Origin: Acidobacteriota bacterium
Lineage (GTDB): Bacteria > Acidobacteriota > Terriglobia > Bryobacterales > Bryobacteraceae
DNA: 64,000 nt
Assembly: GCA_025352795.1 (NCBI GenBank)
Contig: JANXSF010000060.1
Coordinates: 1 to 64,000, forward strand
Direction of reading: 5' to 3'
Numbering within the stretch: position 1 is the stretch's first letter; every line of letters starts with the position of its first letter. Under the pieces are notes generated by a model, which made no database searches, was not told the origin of the DNA, and saw nothing but the letters and a program-made list of their open reading frames with translations. The position numbers and the translations under genes are program-made. Of the stretch, positions 15,898 to 24,808 are shown in pieces.

Positions 15898-18372
15898 GTG
15901 CAGGTGAGTTCAACAACAAAAGCGATTGGTATAGTTCTAATCCTCTGTGCAGGTTGGTTGGTGGCCCAGCAACCGGCAACCGAACATGGCAAACACAAGA
16001 TGGTTCCAGAAGTGACCGAGGCGCCATCTCCACTGCTGCCTGCTTTGAAACTGCTGCGGGAAGGCAAGACTGCAGCGGCCAGGGTGTTGTTAATCGAACA
16101 GCAAAATGCTCATCCTGAGGATGTAGAAACGGTCCATCAAATTGCCCGATCCTACATGATGGATTTCTATCGTGAAACGGATTTTAGCAAGCGACGAACG
16201 TCGCTAGCCTTGGCCATGGAAGCGCTTTCTGCGACGCTGAAAATGAACCCCGACCATGTTCCAGCATTGCGCGCCAAAGCCATTATCCATGCCCGTGCCG
16301 AGCTGCTTTATTACGACCCCAACCTGGCTTATGCAATGGCTTCGCGCGTTGCGAAATTGGAGCCGAATGCCAATGCTTATATTCTGAGTCTGACCGAGTG
16401 GATGTCAGGCGAAGTCCGCTTCAATCAGGAAAGTGAACATCGCGTTCCGCACGATCCGCTGCTGGGATTAGACCGGTCAATCGAACTGCTGGCGCATGTC
16501 ATAGACAACGCCATGCCCTTCAGTAACGAAGAGACCGGCGCTTACTTTGCTATGGGTAAAGCCCTTTCCCGACGGGGTAATTTTGCCGATTCCGTCCCAT
16601 ACTTTAACCAGACGCTGAGCCGAACGCAAGAGCCAAATCAACGCAAGGAAGCGCTGCGGGAAATCGCCACCAGTTACTATCGCATGGGCGAATACGCACA
16701 AGCTGCCCGCAATTTTTACGAAGCTCTGCAATGGCGTGCCACTGACGTAGACCGTTGGTTGCTGAAGGCGGCAATGGATTTGATCCCAGGCGAAAAGCCC
16801 GCATTACCGAAAGAAGCTCTGTTCCCCATGGCCGCGCCTAACCTGGCTGCGAATAACATGGCTGCGACGCTGAATTTGGAGTTCAAAGACATTGCCCCGG
16901 AACTTGGGGTGAATCGACTGGATGGCAATGGAACCTGCGCCTGGGGTGACTTTGACGGCGATGGCGACCTGGATCTTTTCGTTTCTGGCAGTGGAACATT
17001 CATGGCTGTGTATCGCAACGATGGCGGCAAGTTCACAGAAGTTACCGCGGAGGTGGGCCTTGCTAAGGTGCCGTCAGGGTACAGTTTGAACCTGATCGAT
17101 TACGATAACGACGGCAAGCTGGACCTGTATATTTCGCTCAACGGCTGGAGCGGTCCCATGAAAAACAAACTGTTCCACAACGTGGGCGGTCGCTTTGAAG
17201 ATGTGTCAGCCAAGAGCGGTGCCGATGATGCTGGCAATGGATTTGTGTCCGTGTGGGGTGATTTAGATAACGACGGCTGGTTAGACTTAGTGATCGCCAA
17301 TGGTGTTTTGAAAGACGGCAGCGTTCCACAAATTTATCGTAACAATCGCAATGGAACGTTCACCAACATGACCAGGGCAGCGGGGCTGGATGAGCCACCG
17401 GCGTATGGGGCCATTGGCGTGGCGTTGGGCGATTACGATAAAGATGGCAAGCTGGATATTCTGATCAACGGTTTGGGTAGCGCACCGAATCGGTTATATC
17501 ATAATGACGGCAACTGGCACTTCACGGAACTAGCGAAGAAAGCGGGCGTGGTGCAGCCTCCGCACAACGGCTTTGTCTGTTTCTTTTTCGATTACAACAA
17601 CGACGGTTGGCCGGACATTTTGACCACCAGCCTGGCACCCTTCCCTGCCGTAGTTGAGGGATTGAAGGCAGGTTACAATCCCGCAGTGTTGCACCCTGAT
17701 ACCAACCGTCTGTTCCGCAATAATCGTGACGGGACGTTCACCGACGTCACCAGGGCGGCCAAGCTTCACTATCCAATGGGAACCATGGGCGCAGGTGTGG
17801 CTGATTTGGATAACGACGGTTTCCTGGACATTTATTTCGGCACCGGAGATCCACAATTGACTCGGCTGGAGCCCAACCGCTTCTTCCACAATAATGGGGA
17901 TGGCACGTTTACCGATCGGACGGTGATGACGCCTTTTGCGAGGTTGGGAAACAAAGGTCACGGGGTAACTTTCGTGGACATTGATAACGATGGTGACCTG
18001 GACGTCTACGCGCAGTTGGGCGGCCACTACCCTGGCGATATGGCTTACAACGCGTTCTATAGAAACTTGCGAGGGAATCGCAATCATTGGTTGGAAATTG
18101 AATTGACCGGAGTGAAGACTAATCGCTTCGCAGTGGGCGCTCAGGTTACGGTGAAGGCTGGCGGAGTGCTGTTTTATCGGGAAGTGAAGGGCAGCGAAGG
18201 GTTCGGGTCAACCGATCCGTATCGGATGCATATTGGGTTAGGGAAGGCTGAAAAAGTGGACTCTGTGGAGATCCGCTGGCCCACCGGGACGTCGCAAACG
18301 TTCACCGATGTACCGGTGAATAAAATTATATCTTTGAGAGAAGCTGCGGAACATTGGAATCAGCTAAAGTAA
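15898..18372 (+). CDS. secreted TPR / FG-GAP (VCBS) / ASPIC-UnbV protein
   Basis: 824 residues from GTG 15898 (a GTG at 15904 is equally possible). Signal peptide (IGIVLILCAGWLVAQQ), TPR-like helical region about 40-290, then at least five FG-GAP repeats with Ca-binding loops such as DFDGDGDLDLF, DYDNDGKLDLY, DLDNDGWLDLV, DYDKDGKLDIL and DIDNDGDLDVY, and a C-terminal ASPIC/UnbV domain (VGAQVTVKAGG, VEIRWPTG). CRTAC1-like integrin-propeller architecture, probably periplasmic or surface adhesion or complex assembly. Exact function unknown. Confidence 0.92.
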   Translation: MQVSSTTKAIGIVLILCAGWLVAQQPATEHGKHKMVPEVTEAPSPLLPALKLLREGKTAAARVLLIEQQNAHPEDVETVHQIARSYMMDFYRETDFSKRRTSLALAMEALSATLKMNPDHVPALRAKAIIHARAELLYYDPNLAYAMASRVAKLEPNANAYILSLTEWMSGEVRFNQESEHRVPHDPLLGLDRSIELLAHVIDNAMPFSNEETGAYFAMGKALSRRGNFADSVPYFNQTLSRTQEPNQRKEALREIATSYYRMGEYAQAARNFYEALQWRATDVDRWLLKAAMDLIPGEKPALPKEALFPMAAPNLAANNMAATLNLEFKDIAPELGVNRLDGNGTCAWGDFDGDGDLDLFVSGSGTFMAVYRNDGGKFTEVTAEVGLAKVPSGYSLNLIDYDNDGKLDLYISLNGWSGPMKNKLFHNVGGRFEDVSAKSGADDAGNGFVSVWGDLDNDGWLDLVIANGVLKDGSVPQIYRNNRNGTFTNMTRAAGLDEPPAYGAIGVALGDYDKDGKLDILINGLGSAPNRLYHNDGNWHFTELAKKAGVVQPPHNGFVCFFFDYNNDGWPDILTTSLAPFPAVVEGLKAGYNPAVLHPDTNRLFRNNRDGTFTDVTRAAKLHYPMGTMGAGVADLDNDGFLDIYFGTGDPQLTRLEPNRFFHNNGDGTFTDRTVMTPFARLGNKGHGVTFVDIDNDGDLDVYAQLGGHYPGDMAYNAFYRNLRGNRNHWLEIELTGVKTNRFAVGAQVTVKAGGVLFYREVKGSEGFGSTDPYRMHIGLGKAEKVDSVEIRWPTGTSQTFTDVPVNKIISLREAAEHWNQLK

Positions 18373-18379
18373 GGAAAAA

Positions 18380-18604
18380 CTAGTTATTTGCTGCTTTAGC
18401 AAGCTGCATGGGATAGCGTTCGCGCAGCCATTTTTCCACGATTTCGCGTTGGGTAGCAAGCACCACACGCTGCCATTTTACCAGCCCGGTGCGCTCACTA
18501 TATTCCGCCATAACGTACGACCCTTCATTGAGAACCTGGATGATGCCATCCGTGGTTGACCGTCTGAAGTGGAACGAAGAAAGAGTGGCCTGATGTTTTT
18601 GCAT
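18380..18604 (-). CDS. small conserved-looking protein, unknown
   Basis: 74 residues from ATG 18604, chosen because AGGAG stands four bases upstream; the longer frame to 18871 is the shadow of the opposite gene. The sequence MQKHQATLSSFHFRRSTTDG...VQ(K)WQRVVLATQREIVEKWLRERYP is basic and partly helical, with no signal peptide. Its 3' end meets the FG-GAP gene seven bases away, and its start is head-to-head with the broken thioredoxin-like gene. No family recognised. Confidence 0.65.
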   Translation of the reverse strand: MQKHQATLSSFHFRRSTTDGIIQVLNEGSYVMAEYSERTGLVKWQRVVLATQREIVEKWLRERYPMQLAKAANN

Positions 18605-18668
18605 CTGACTCCTAGGATAGCAAGTCTGATGAATAATGGCTACTATAACAGAACAAAAGGCGAAACTC

Positions 18669-19190
18669 GTGTCCCTTGTATGGTTTAGCGCGATGACGCT
18701 GATGGCTGGCGCTGCTCCAAACTTAAAAGTGGGCGAAACGCTCCCGGAATTGAAGGGCGAATTCTTAACGGGACGCACGGCAGTGCTTCCCACCGCCGCA
18801 TCGGGCCGGGTGGCTCTACTACTGGTCGGCTTTTCGTATGATTCCCGATTCCAAGTGGAAGCCTGGGCCAAGCGTTTCCGGGCCGACTTCGATAAGAATC
18901 CACAAGTGACGTTCTACGAGGTCCCGATGATCAGCGGCATGGCCAGAATGGGCAAATGGTTCATTGATAGCGGCATGCGCAAAGGGACTCCAAAGGCCGA
19001 CCAGGAGAACGTAATTACAGTGTACGGCGGCGTAGATCCGTGGAAACAACGGCTGGGGTTCAAGGATGCAAAGCACGCCTAATTAGTGGTGATTGATAAG
19101 GCGGGAAAGGTAGCCTGGAGCCATATCGGGCCGTTTGACGAGGGGGCTTACAAGGTGATAGCAGAGCATGTGAACCGCTTGGCCCGGTAG
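18669..19190 (+). pseudogene. thioredoxin-fold/ATP10-like exported protein broken by an in-frame TAA
   Basis: The frame starts at GTG 18669 (AAGGCG upstream) or ATG 18636, encodes a signal peptide (LVWFSAMTLMAGAA) and a peroxiredoxin-like fold (LKVGETLPELKGEFLTG, ALLLVGFSYDSRFQVEAW, FYEVPMISGMARMGKWFID, VYGGVDPWKQRLGFKDAKHA). It then meets TAA at 19080 and continues in the same frame as LVVIDKAGKVAWSHIGPFDEGAYKVIAEHVNRLAR to TAG 19188. The continuation completes the usual last strand and helix, so the stop very likely replaces a tyrosine codon (TAT/TAC). The truncated product lacks about 36 residues. Confidence 0.85.
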
Positions 19191-19200
19191 GCAGGAAGTA

Positions 19201-19294
19201 TGGCGGAGAGAGAGAGATTCGAACTCTCGGTAGCACTATTAGGTACTACGACGGTTTAGCAAACCGCTGCTTTAGACCGCTCAGCCATCTCTCC
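19201..19294 (-). tRNA. tRNA-Ser (anticodon GCT)
   Basis: On the minus strand the sequence folds as a class II tRNA: acceptor GGAGAGA pairs with TCTCTCC, D-arm GGCTGAGCGGTC, anticodon stem CGGTTTGCTAAACCG with GCT, a long variable arm (GTCGTAGTACCTAATAGTGCTAC) and T-arm GAGAGTTCGAATCTCTC. The discriminator G and CCA are genome-encoded (19201-19204). Reads AGC/AGT serine codons. Confidence 0.97.
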
Positions 19295-19357
19295 GCGTGG
19301 TCTGCGCTTCAATTTGAATATAGCACAGGCCGGGGAGTCTTTTCCGCAGATGAGGTA

Positions 19358-19425
19358 GAGGAACGCATATAACATTTTGGATTTAATCGGCGTTCCTCTG
19401 CGTCATGTGCGGATAATTAATTTTG
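19358..19425. repeat. ATCTGCG-rich dispersed repeat, copy 2 (diverged)
   Basis: GAGGAACGCATATAACATTTTGGATTTAAT then CGGCGTTCCTCTGCGTCATGTGCGGATAATTA. Same order of motifs as copy 1 with several substitutions. It lies between tRNA-Ser and the hicB 3' end, with no gene in this gap. Confidence 0.65.
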
Positions 19426-19472
19426 GGGCTTCTTCCAGTCGCGGGCAAGCTTACCGAAATATTGAACGCCGT

Positions 19473-19685
19473 TCAAACTGGTAATTCCACTTCGATCTCA
19501 CGAATAGTCGCGGTTGGCGAAACGGCGGGCTGAACACTTTCCCAGTAAATTCGAATTGCTTCCACAGCCCGTGCTGTGAGGTCTTCCAAAGATGACCCTG
19601 TAATAAGAATTGCGGGTAGCTCTGGCACATATGCGCTGAAGCTTCCAGCTTCACCTTCGATTACCAGGGAGTACTTACGAGTCAT
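19473..19685 (-). CDS. hicB: HicB-type antitoxin
   Basis: About 70 residues, MTRKYSLVIEGEAGSFSAYV...PELPAILITGSSLEDLTARAVEAI. This is the degraded RNase H-like HicB fold with the typical (A/S)YVPELP motif; the catalytic residues are not those of an active RNase H. Start ATG 19685 overlaps the 3' end of hicA. It binds and inhibits HicA. It lacks a clear C-terminal RHH or HTH extension, so autoregulation may be weak. Confidence 0.85.
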   Translation of the reverse strand: MTRKYSLVIEGEAGSFSAYVPELPAILITGSSLEDLTARAVEAIRIYWESVQPAVSPTATIREIEVELPV

Positions 19686-19881
19686 TGTTCGGCTCCTCAA
19701 TACCAGTTTGCCTCAAAATTGCGCTGAAAGTGCCGCGACGAACGTCTTCACCCAATTTGCCGGAGACCACTGTCGTCCTTCCGTCGATGCTTCGAAATAC
19801 ACGATGGTCACCTGCTGTTCGAATATGCCTCCAACCATTCTTTTCCAAAAGCCGGATAACTTCGCGAACTCTTAATGGCAC
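19675..19881 (-). CDS. hicA: HicA-type mRNA interferase toxin
   Basis: 68 residues from GTG 19881: RVREVIRLLEKNGWRHIRTAGDHRVFRSIDG...TVVSGKLGEDVRRGTFSAILRQTGI. This is the dsRBD-like HicA fold, including the HRVF stretch with the active-site histidine and the conserved G-x(2)GTF-like helix start. It lies nine bases downstream of the GH29 gene, as if read in the same transcript. Confidence 0.9.
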   Translation of the reverse strand: MPLRVREVIRLLEKNGWRHIRTAGDHRVFRSIDGRTTVVSGKLGEDVRRGTFSAILRQTGIEEPNNDS

Positions 19882-19890
19882 TCAACAAGC

Positions 19891-21543
19891 TTACTCAACC
19901 TGACGCAAGAAAACTTGTCCGAACGTGTCTGTGCCGTCTTTCACCGTTACCTTCACCCGCAGTTTCAGAATCTCCCCCAATCCCGTAATGGACACTCGAA
20001 ATTGCGGGCTTCGCCCCACTCGACGCACAAATTCTGGCGAATCGGTACCGCCGTGCAGCAGCGATACGCTGTCGATACTCAACCGATTTTCCCCACCTGT
20101 CGAGAAGAACTCCAGCTCGTATTGACCAGCGGCTTCTACCCGGGAAGTGATGTCCAAGTCCCAGGTGTCCTCTCCCAACTTCACCGAACTTAGATTCCAA
20201 CTTCGCAGAATATGAGTCTGAAATGAATCGATGGGGGCAAGTCCTTCGCCTTTCCCAACGGCATGCACAGCGAAACGAAGCAACATGGGATCGCCTGTGG
20301 ATTCCTCAATCCGCAACCTGACCCGACCCACTTCCTTTGCTGGAAATGGGTCGATTTTCTTGTGACCAATAGACGTGCCGCGGCTCAACGTCTTCCATCC
20401 TTCCACGGTGAATGCCTCTACCAAATACTTCTTGATCCGTTGTCCATTGCGGATGTCTTCCATCAGCACCACATGGTCAATCCGCGCCGCCTTGGGCAAT
20501 CGCAATTCCACAATACGTCCGGTGCTTTTACTCTCCGCCACGGGCTCCTCGAAGCGTCGGCGAATCTCTTCCCCAAACTCGGAAGCACGCTTCACGTCTG
20601 ATTCTGGAATGGATCCCGTTGTATCTGGCGTATGATTCAACAGCAGCAGCGACCCATGCCCCACAGAGCGGTAATACATCAGCATTAATTGATCTACCGT
20701 CTTCAGCGATTCATCGTTTTTGGTATTCCAAAACCATTCCCGACGCATGCGGGCATCGCATTCATTGGGTAGCCAGATAGTTCCGTCAGGCGTACCATCT
20801 TTCGCTGTGGCGACGCCGCTGGCAGCAGCCTCACTTGCAACAGCGTTCCATGCCGGATTAGGTGCGTACCCCAGTTCGTTGCCCACCCAGCGAATGGTGG
20901 CGTACTTACTCTGGAAAATCATGGCATGTGGGGCATGACGCTTCAGAATGTCGCCCACATCCACAACACTGGACCCATCGAACCACACTTCGCTCATGTC
21001 TCCGTACTTACTCAGTAACTCAGTTAGTTGCTGGCGGAACACTAAGTCGTACTTACTCTGTGCTTCGGGCGTCTTCGCTTTGCCGCCCAGACCGACATCC
21101 TGACTCCGATCCTGCGGGCTCAAATACACTCCCATCTTTAATCCAGCACGTTTGCAGGATTTTGCAAGATCAGCCATCAGGTCAGCCTTGCCACCGCGCC
21201 AGCCCAGTTCCTTAGCCCCATATTTCGATGTCTCCGTCTGCCACCAGCAGAAGCCGCCAGTATGCTTGGCCACAAAAATGATCTGCTTGGCCCCCATCGA
21301 TTTGGCCACGCTCACCCATTGATCGATATCCAATTTATTCGGCTGAATTTTATCGAGTGGTGTAGACAGGTCGTCATATTCGCGATCCTGCCAGGTGTTC
21401 GGCGCAAAGTGCACGAACATGGAAAGTTCCATTGCCTGCCATGCCAACTGGTCGGCAGATGGTCTAGCCAGAGCCTTGGCCGTTTGGCCCAGCAGACTTC
21501 CCATTCCGGCTATCGAAGTTACTCCGAATTGACGACGATTCAT
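19891..21543 (-). CDS. alpha-L-fucosidase (GH29), Tat-exported
   Basis: 550 residues. Tat-type start NRRQFGVTSIAGMGS. GH29 barrel with MFVHFAPNTW, FVAKHTGGFCWWQT, MGVYLSPQDRS and the nucleophile aspartate D189 in EVWFDGSS; C-terminal beta-sandwich (carbohydrate-binding-like) from about 380. Hydrolyses terminal alpha-L-fucose from glycans, probably in the periplasm. The ATG overlaps the stop of the upstream methyltransferase gene (ATGA), so the two are coupled. Confidence 0.9.
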   Translation of the reverse strand: MNRRQFGVTSIAGMGSLLGQTAKALARPSADQLAWQAMELSMFVHFAPNTWQDREYDDLSTPLDKIQPNKLDIDQWVSVAKSMGAKQIIFVAKHTGGFCWWQTETSKYGAKELGWRGGKADLMADLAKSCKRAGLKMGVYLSPQDRSQDVGLGGKAKTPEAQSKYDLVFRQQLTELLSKYGDMSEVWFDGSSVVDVGDILKRHAPHAMIFQSKYATIRWVGNELGYAPNPAWNAVASEAAASGVATAKDGTPDGTIWLPNECDARMRREWFWNTKNDESLKTVDQLMLMYYRSVGHGSLLLLNHTPDTTGSIPESDVKRASEFGEEIRRRFEEPVAESKSTGRIVELRLPKAARIDHVVLMEDIRNGQRIKKYLVEAFTVEGWKTLSRGTSIGHKKIDPFPAKEVGRVRLRIEESTGDPMLLRFAVHAVGKGEGLAPIDSFQTHILRSWNLSSVKLGEDTWDLDITSRVEAAGQYELEFFSTGGENRLSIDSVSLLHGGTDSPEFVRRVGRSPQFRVSITGLGEILKLRVKVTVKDGTDTFGQVFLRQVE

Positions 21544-22223
21544 TGTTTCTCAAATATGGCTAAGTACTGCGACTTAGGATTGAACTCGTCAGACTTCACC
21601 AGCTTGAAACCGTTGGCCTCAATTTCCTTGATGACATCCGCTTCGTCCAAACGAATATGCTTCACGGCACGGTCCGATGTTGGGTCACCCATAGCGCCCA
21701 CACGTTTGTAATATTCGCAGATAGCCAGGCGACCGTTGTTCTTCAGCGCGGCACGGATTGCTGCCAGCATTGCAGCAGGGTAATCGAAGTGATGATAGAC
21801 ATCCAACACCAGTGCCAGGTCCAAGCTGTTTTGCTTGAGCGAGGGGTTCTTATCGGTACCTTGGATGAACTCAACATTTTTCAAACCCTTACTGGCGGTC
21901 AGTTGCTTGGCCTTCGCTAAGAAATCAGGGAAGATGTCTTCGGCAACAATGTGACCCTTGTTCCCTACAGCTTCAGAAAAGAAAGGGAGCATGTAGCCGA
22001 CGCCTGTTCCAATATCGGCAACGTGCATTCCAGGTTTCACGCCCAGCGCAGCTATCAACTCTTTCGGACGCTGGCGGGAATCGCGCTCATCGGAACTGAG
22101 TGTTTTGGCGATGGTAGCCCGGGCTTCGGGAGTCTTGTAACCAGTGTTGGCTTCCACGGCCACTTGGGCTTGGAGAGTGGAGCACAGAAGGATCAGGCTG
22201 ATTGCTGAGATTGTAAATGGCAA
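21540..22223 (-). CDS. exported SAM-dependent methyltransferase
   Basis: About 227 residues. An open frame extends to 22499, but its first ~80 codons lie in repeat copy C, so they are unlikely to be native. The most reasonable start is TTG 22223, which directly precedes a signal peptide (PFTISAISLILLCSTLQAQ). Class I methyltransferase motif I is VADIGTGVGYMLPFF, motif II region NVEFIQGTDKNP, and LDLALVLDVYHHFDYP follows. Periplasmic small-molecule methyltransferases of this type are frequent in Acidobacteria; substrate unknown. Precise start uncertain. Confidence 0.82.
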   Translation of the reverse strand: MPFTISAISLILLCSTLQAQVAVEANTGYKTPEARATIAKTLSSDERDSRQRPKELIAALGVKPGMHVADIGTGVGYMLPFFSEAVGNKGHIVAEDIFPDFLAKAKQLTASKGLKNVEFIQGTDKNPSLKQNSLDLALVLDVYHHFDYPAAMLAAIRAALKNNGRLAICEYYKRVGAMGDPTSDRAVKHIRLDEADVIKEIEANGFKLVKSDEFNPKSQYLAIFEKQ

Positions 22224-22255
22224 GCGGCATGTTCGTGAAGTGTGGGACAGGCATT

Positions 22256-22430
22256 CAGCCCAATGCCACTTAGTCTTCCCGCATCCCTGTAGCCTTTGTT
22301 GGGACAACCTGTGGTTGAAAGACCGCTCCCTTGCGATCACGGATCTGTCACGCACTGATCCTACCGAGCCGTGACCGCGAGGGAGCGGTTTTTCAAAGGC
22401 CTGATACGCTTCAGGAAAACTAAGCGGCAT
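22256..22430. repeat. palindromic-element family, copy C (longest copy with both flanks)
   Basis: Core arms GACCGCTCCCTTGCGATCAC and GTGACCGCGAGGGAGCGGTT, with flank CTTTGTTGGGACAACCTGTG on the left and GGCCTGATACGCTTCAGGAA plus AACTAAGCGGCATTG on the right. CAATGCC-ACTTAGTCTTCC on the far left is an inverted copy of the right end. It separates the methyltransferase start from the hom stop codon and has added a false N-terminal extension to the methyltransferase reading frame. Confidence 0.85.
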
Positions 22431-22495
22431 TGCGCATTCAGCCTGCCTGTTCACTTGCCTGCTGATATGCCCAACCACGCTGCGCCCGAACATCC

Positions 22496-23800
22496 TCATA
22501 AAGAAGTCTCCATGGGCAAGGCCAGCGGAGACTCCACCATGAAGTCGAGCTTGGCCATAGCCGCCACTGCTTCCTGCACCGAACTCTCCGAGCTGGGCTC
22601 CACTGTAATCACAAATGGCAGATCGTTTTTCGATTCGCTGGGCAACTGCAGCACCGCATCAAGACTGATTTTTTTATCAGCCAGGATCGATGACAACGAT
22701 GCGATAATTCCTGGTCGATCTTCCACACGGAATCGCAGGAAATACGCGCGCTTTTGCTGAAGAACGGAGATAGGTTGAAACTCACCCAACCGTTCATGCG
22801 CAAAGGGCGAAACACGTTCCGGTGACCCATTCACAATTTCACGAGCCACGCGCATCAAGTCACTGACCACCGCAACCCCAGTGGGTCGAGGTCCAGCACC
22901 ACGTCCGTAATAGAACGTGTCTTCGCCATACAATCCGCGCACCCAAACAGCGTTATAAGCACCGTGAACATTGGCCAAAATCGTCGATTGCGGAATCAAA
23001 GCCGGGCGTACCGAAAGAATCAGACCTTCCTTCGTTTGACGCGCACCACAAATCAGTCGGATAGTATGTCCCAGGCGATGCGCATATTGAAAATCAATCG
23101 GAGAAATGCGACGGATGCCTTCAGTGAAAATATCGGATGCCGTGATTTTCATGCCGAAAGCCAGCGCGGCAAGAATGGCCAGCTTGCTACGAGCATCGAA
23201 CCCATCGACGTCAGCGGTGGGGTCGGCTTCGGCATAGCCCAACTTTTGCGCCTCGGCCAGAACATCGGCGAAGGCTGAACCGTGCTTTTCAATCTCAGTG
23301 AGGATGTAGTTACTGGTGCCATTCAGAATTCCGTAAAGCGCAGTAACACGGTCACCGGAAATTCCTTCGCGCAGGACAGCATGGATCGGGATGCCCCCGG
23401 CGACGCTCGCTTCCATGGCCAGATTCACGCGTTTGGCGATGGTCCGCTCCCACAATTCGCCGCCGATGGACGCCATCATTTCCTTGTTGGCAGTGACCAC
23501 ACTTTTGCCCTGATCAATGGCTGTTTCGACGATCTGCCGAGCCACCGTGGTGCCGCCAATCAGTTCGGCGACAATGTCCACTTCCGGGTGTTCGACCACA
23601 CGGCGCCAATCAGTGGTCCGCTCCACGCCAGCAAGCCCAGCGGGCACAGCGACGCTATCGACGCCTCGGCTGCAAATGATTTTCACCCGCAGCGGGAATC
23701 CTAATTTTTGTTCAATTTGTTGGGCGGTCTCCGCCAGAATGGTCATAGTGCCCTGACCAACATTGCCCAAGCCTACAATGCCGACACGAACTTCACGCAT
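22496..23800 (-). CDS. hom: homoserine dehydrogenase
   Basis: 434 residues: NAD(P)-binding GIVGLGNVGQGT at 8-19, central homoserine dehydrogenase domain with NGTSNYILTEIEKHG, EADPTADVDGFDARSKLAILA (catalytic Asp/Lys region), and a C-terminal ACT domain about 350-425 (YFLRFRVEDRPGIIASLSSIL) for feedback by threonine. Reduces aspartate semialdehyde to homoserine in the threonine/methionine pathway. Monofunctional, no aspartokinase part. Confidence 0.96.
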   Translation of the reverse strand: MREVRVGIVGLGNVGQGTMTILAETAQQIEQKLGFPLRVKIICSRGVDSVAVPAGLAGVERTTDWRRVVEHPEVDIVAELIGGTTVARQIVETAIDQGKSVVTANKEMMASIGGELWERTIAKRVNLAMEASVAGGIPIHAVLREGISGDRVTALYGILNGTSNYILTEIEKHGSAFADVLAEAQKLGYAEADPTADVDGFDARSKLAILAALAFGMKITASDIFTEGIRRISPIDFQYAHRLGHTIRLICGARQTKEGLILSVRPALIPQSTILANVHGAYNAVWVRGLYGEDTFYYGRGAGPRPTGVAVVSDLMRVAREIVNGSPERVSPFAHERLGEFQPISVLQQKRAYFLRFRVEDRPGIIASLSSILADKKISLDAVLQLPSESKNDLPFVITVEPSSESSVQEAVAAMAKLDFMVESPLALPMETSL

Positions 23801-23838
23801 TCTTTAAGTATTGCATCGAAGGAGTACAATTAAGGGCG

Positions 23839-24150
23839 ATGGGCTTCGACGATTACAAGGTAGTGTTGTATCGGAACCAACCTGATGGATGGGTTGCAGA
23901 GATTCCGGCTATTCCTGGATGTTACGCATTGATGTCGACGCGGGAAGAGGCGCTGGTTGAGTTAGAAGGCATATTTCAATTGATTTCGGAAGAGTATCGT
24001 GACCGCAACGAGTGCTTACCAGTCGATACAACTGAGATCGTGAATCAACCCTTTGACCAAAACCAAAACATTGACATCCAACACGAGCGATTAAGGCGGG
24101 AAGCATTGGCCAACGCTGAGCGGGATAGTGCGATGACCGCAGAGTGGTAA
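23839..24150 (+). CDS. solitary HicB-like antitoxin
   Basis: 103 residues: KVVLYRNQPDGWVAEIPAIPGCYALMSTREEALVELEGIF is the HicB fold with the (A)EIPAIPGC motif; the C-terminal ~40 residues are charged and helical. Start ATG 23839 with AAGGG. No hicA-like gene is adjacent on either side, so it is an orphan or acts elsewhere. Head-to-head with hom, 38 bases between starts. Confidence 0.75.
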   Translation: MGFDDYKVVLYRNQPDGWVAEIPAIPGCYALMSTREEALVELEGIFQLISEEYRDRNECLPVDTTEIVNQPFDQNQNIDIQHERLRREALANAERDSAMTAEW

Positions 24151-24244
24151 CGAGAAGGCGAAAAATGACAACTCGAAACAGAAAACCGAGGTTATTAGGT
24201 AGCAGCTTCAAACTCTTTAGAATACTTTTCCGACACATCCTCTT

Positions 24245-24362
24245 CTCACGTCGAACATTACGTATGCAAATTCAGCAAAATTGACATTAAAGTTTGAAGA
24301 GCAGATATTTTTTGTTCAAGACGTCGTTGACCCATGAAGAATATGATCGGGAGGATTTCTAA
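24245..24362 (+). pseudogene. probable remnant of a HigB-type toxin
   Basis: Just before higA the plus strand reads KFEEQIFFVQDV in one frame and, one frame on, SLTHEEYDREDF ending in TAA that overlaps the higA start (TAATG). THxEYDR near the C-terminus is the signature end of HigB/RelE-type toxins that precede HigA. The 5' part cannot be reconstructed and both frames contain stops, so the toxin looks decayed. Confidence 0.45.
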
Positions 24363-24754
24363 TGCCCGCTGCAACCTATGAAGACCTATTAGTCGAGGTC
24401 GCTCCTCAAGCCATCGAGACGGATAAACAGTACCGCGAAATAGGGAACCGCTTCGGCGACTTAGTCGGGAAAGCTCGTGCCCGTACAATAGAGGAAACCA
24501 AGTTGATGCGGCTGCTGCCGATCCTTGTCGACGATTACGACCGTCGTCACGCACTCCCGCCGGATAACGGTACCCCAGCGGATCGATTGCGGTTCCTGGT
24601 CAATCATTCCGGCAAAAGCCCCGCCGATTTGATCGCGATCTTCGGTCAGCGCAGCCACGTAAACGAAGCTATGAATGGCAAGCGAAAGATCAGCCTGGAC
24701 CATGCACGAAAGCTTGGAAAACTATTCAACGTCAAGCCTGGGCTGTTTATTTAG
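24362..24754 (+). CDS. higA: HigA-type antitoxin (HTH)
   Basis: 130 residues; ATG 24362 with GGGAGG eight bases upstream. N-terminal helical region (HPRxIE-like APQAIETDKQYREIGNRFG), then an HTH: DRLRFLVNHSGKSPADLIAIFGQRSHVNEAMNGKRKISLDHARKLGKLFNVKPGLFI, typical of HigA/antitoxin XRE-like COG5499 proteins. The adjacent toxin seems degenerate, so this may be a retained immunity or regulatory gene. Confidence 0.85.
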   Translation: MPAATYEDLLVEVAPQAIETDKQYREIGNRFGDLVGKARARTIEETKLMRLLPILVDDYDRRHALPPDNGTPADRLRFLVNHSGKSPADLIAIFGQRSHVNEAMNGKRKISLDHARKLGKLFNVKPGLFI

Positions 24755-24808
24755 ACCCTTGGCTTAACCGAATAGTTCGCGATTTAGTGACGCGACGACG
24801 CAGGCGTT

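Noticed and set aside
17530-18087. 185-codon minus-strand frame inside the FG-GAP gene
   Set aside because: Antisense of Ca-binding repeats, which generates long open frames; no start context or family signal.
19891-23800. A CRISPR-like or tandem repeat array in the 19-24 kb region
   Set aside because: Repeats here are single dispersed elements with unequal spacing, no spacer pattern and no cas genes.
24258-24554. 98-codon minus-strand frame across the higA region
   Set aside because: It is the antisense of the HigB remnant and higA; no family pattern, and the plus-strand reading is convincing.
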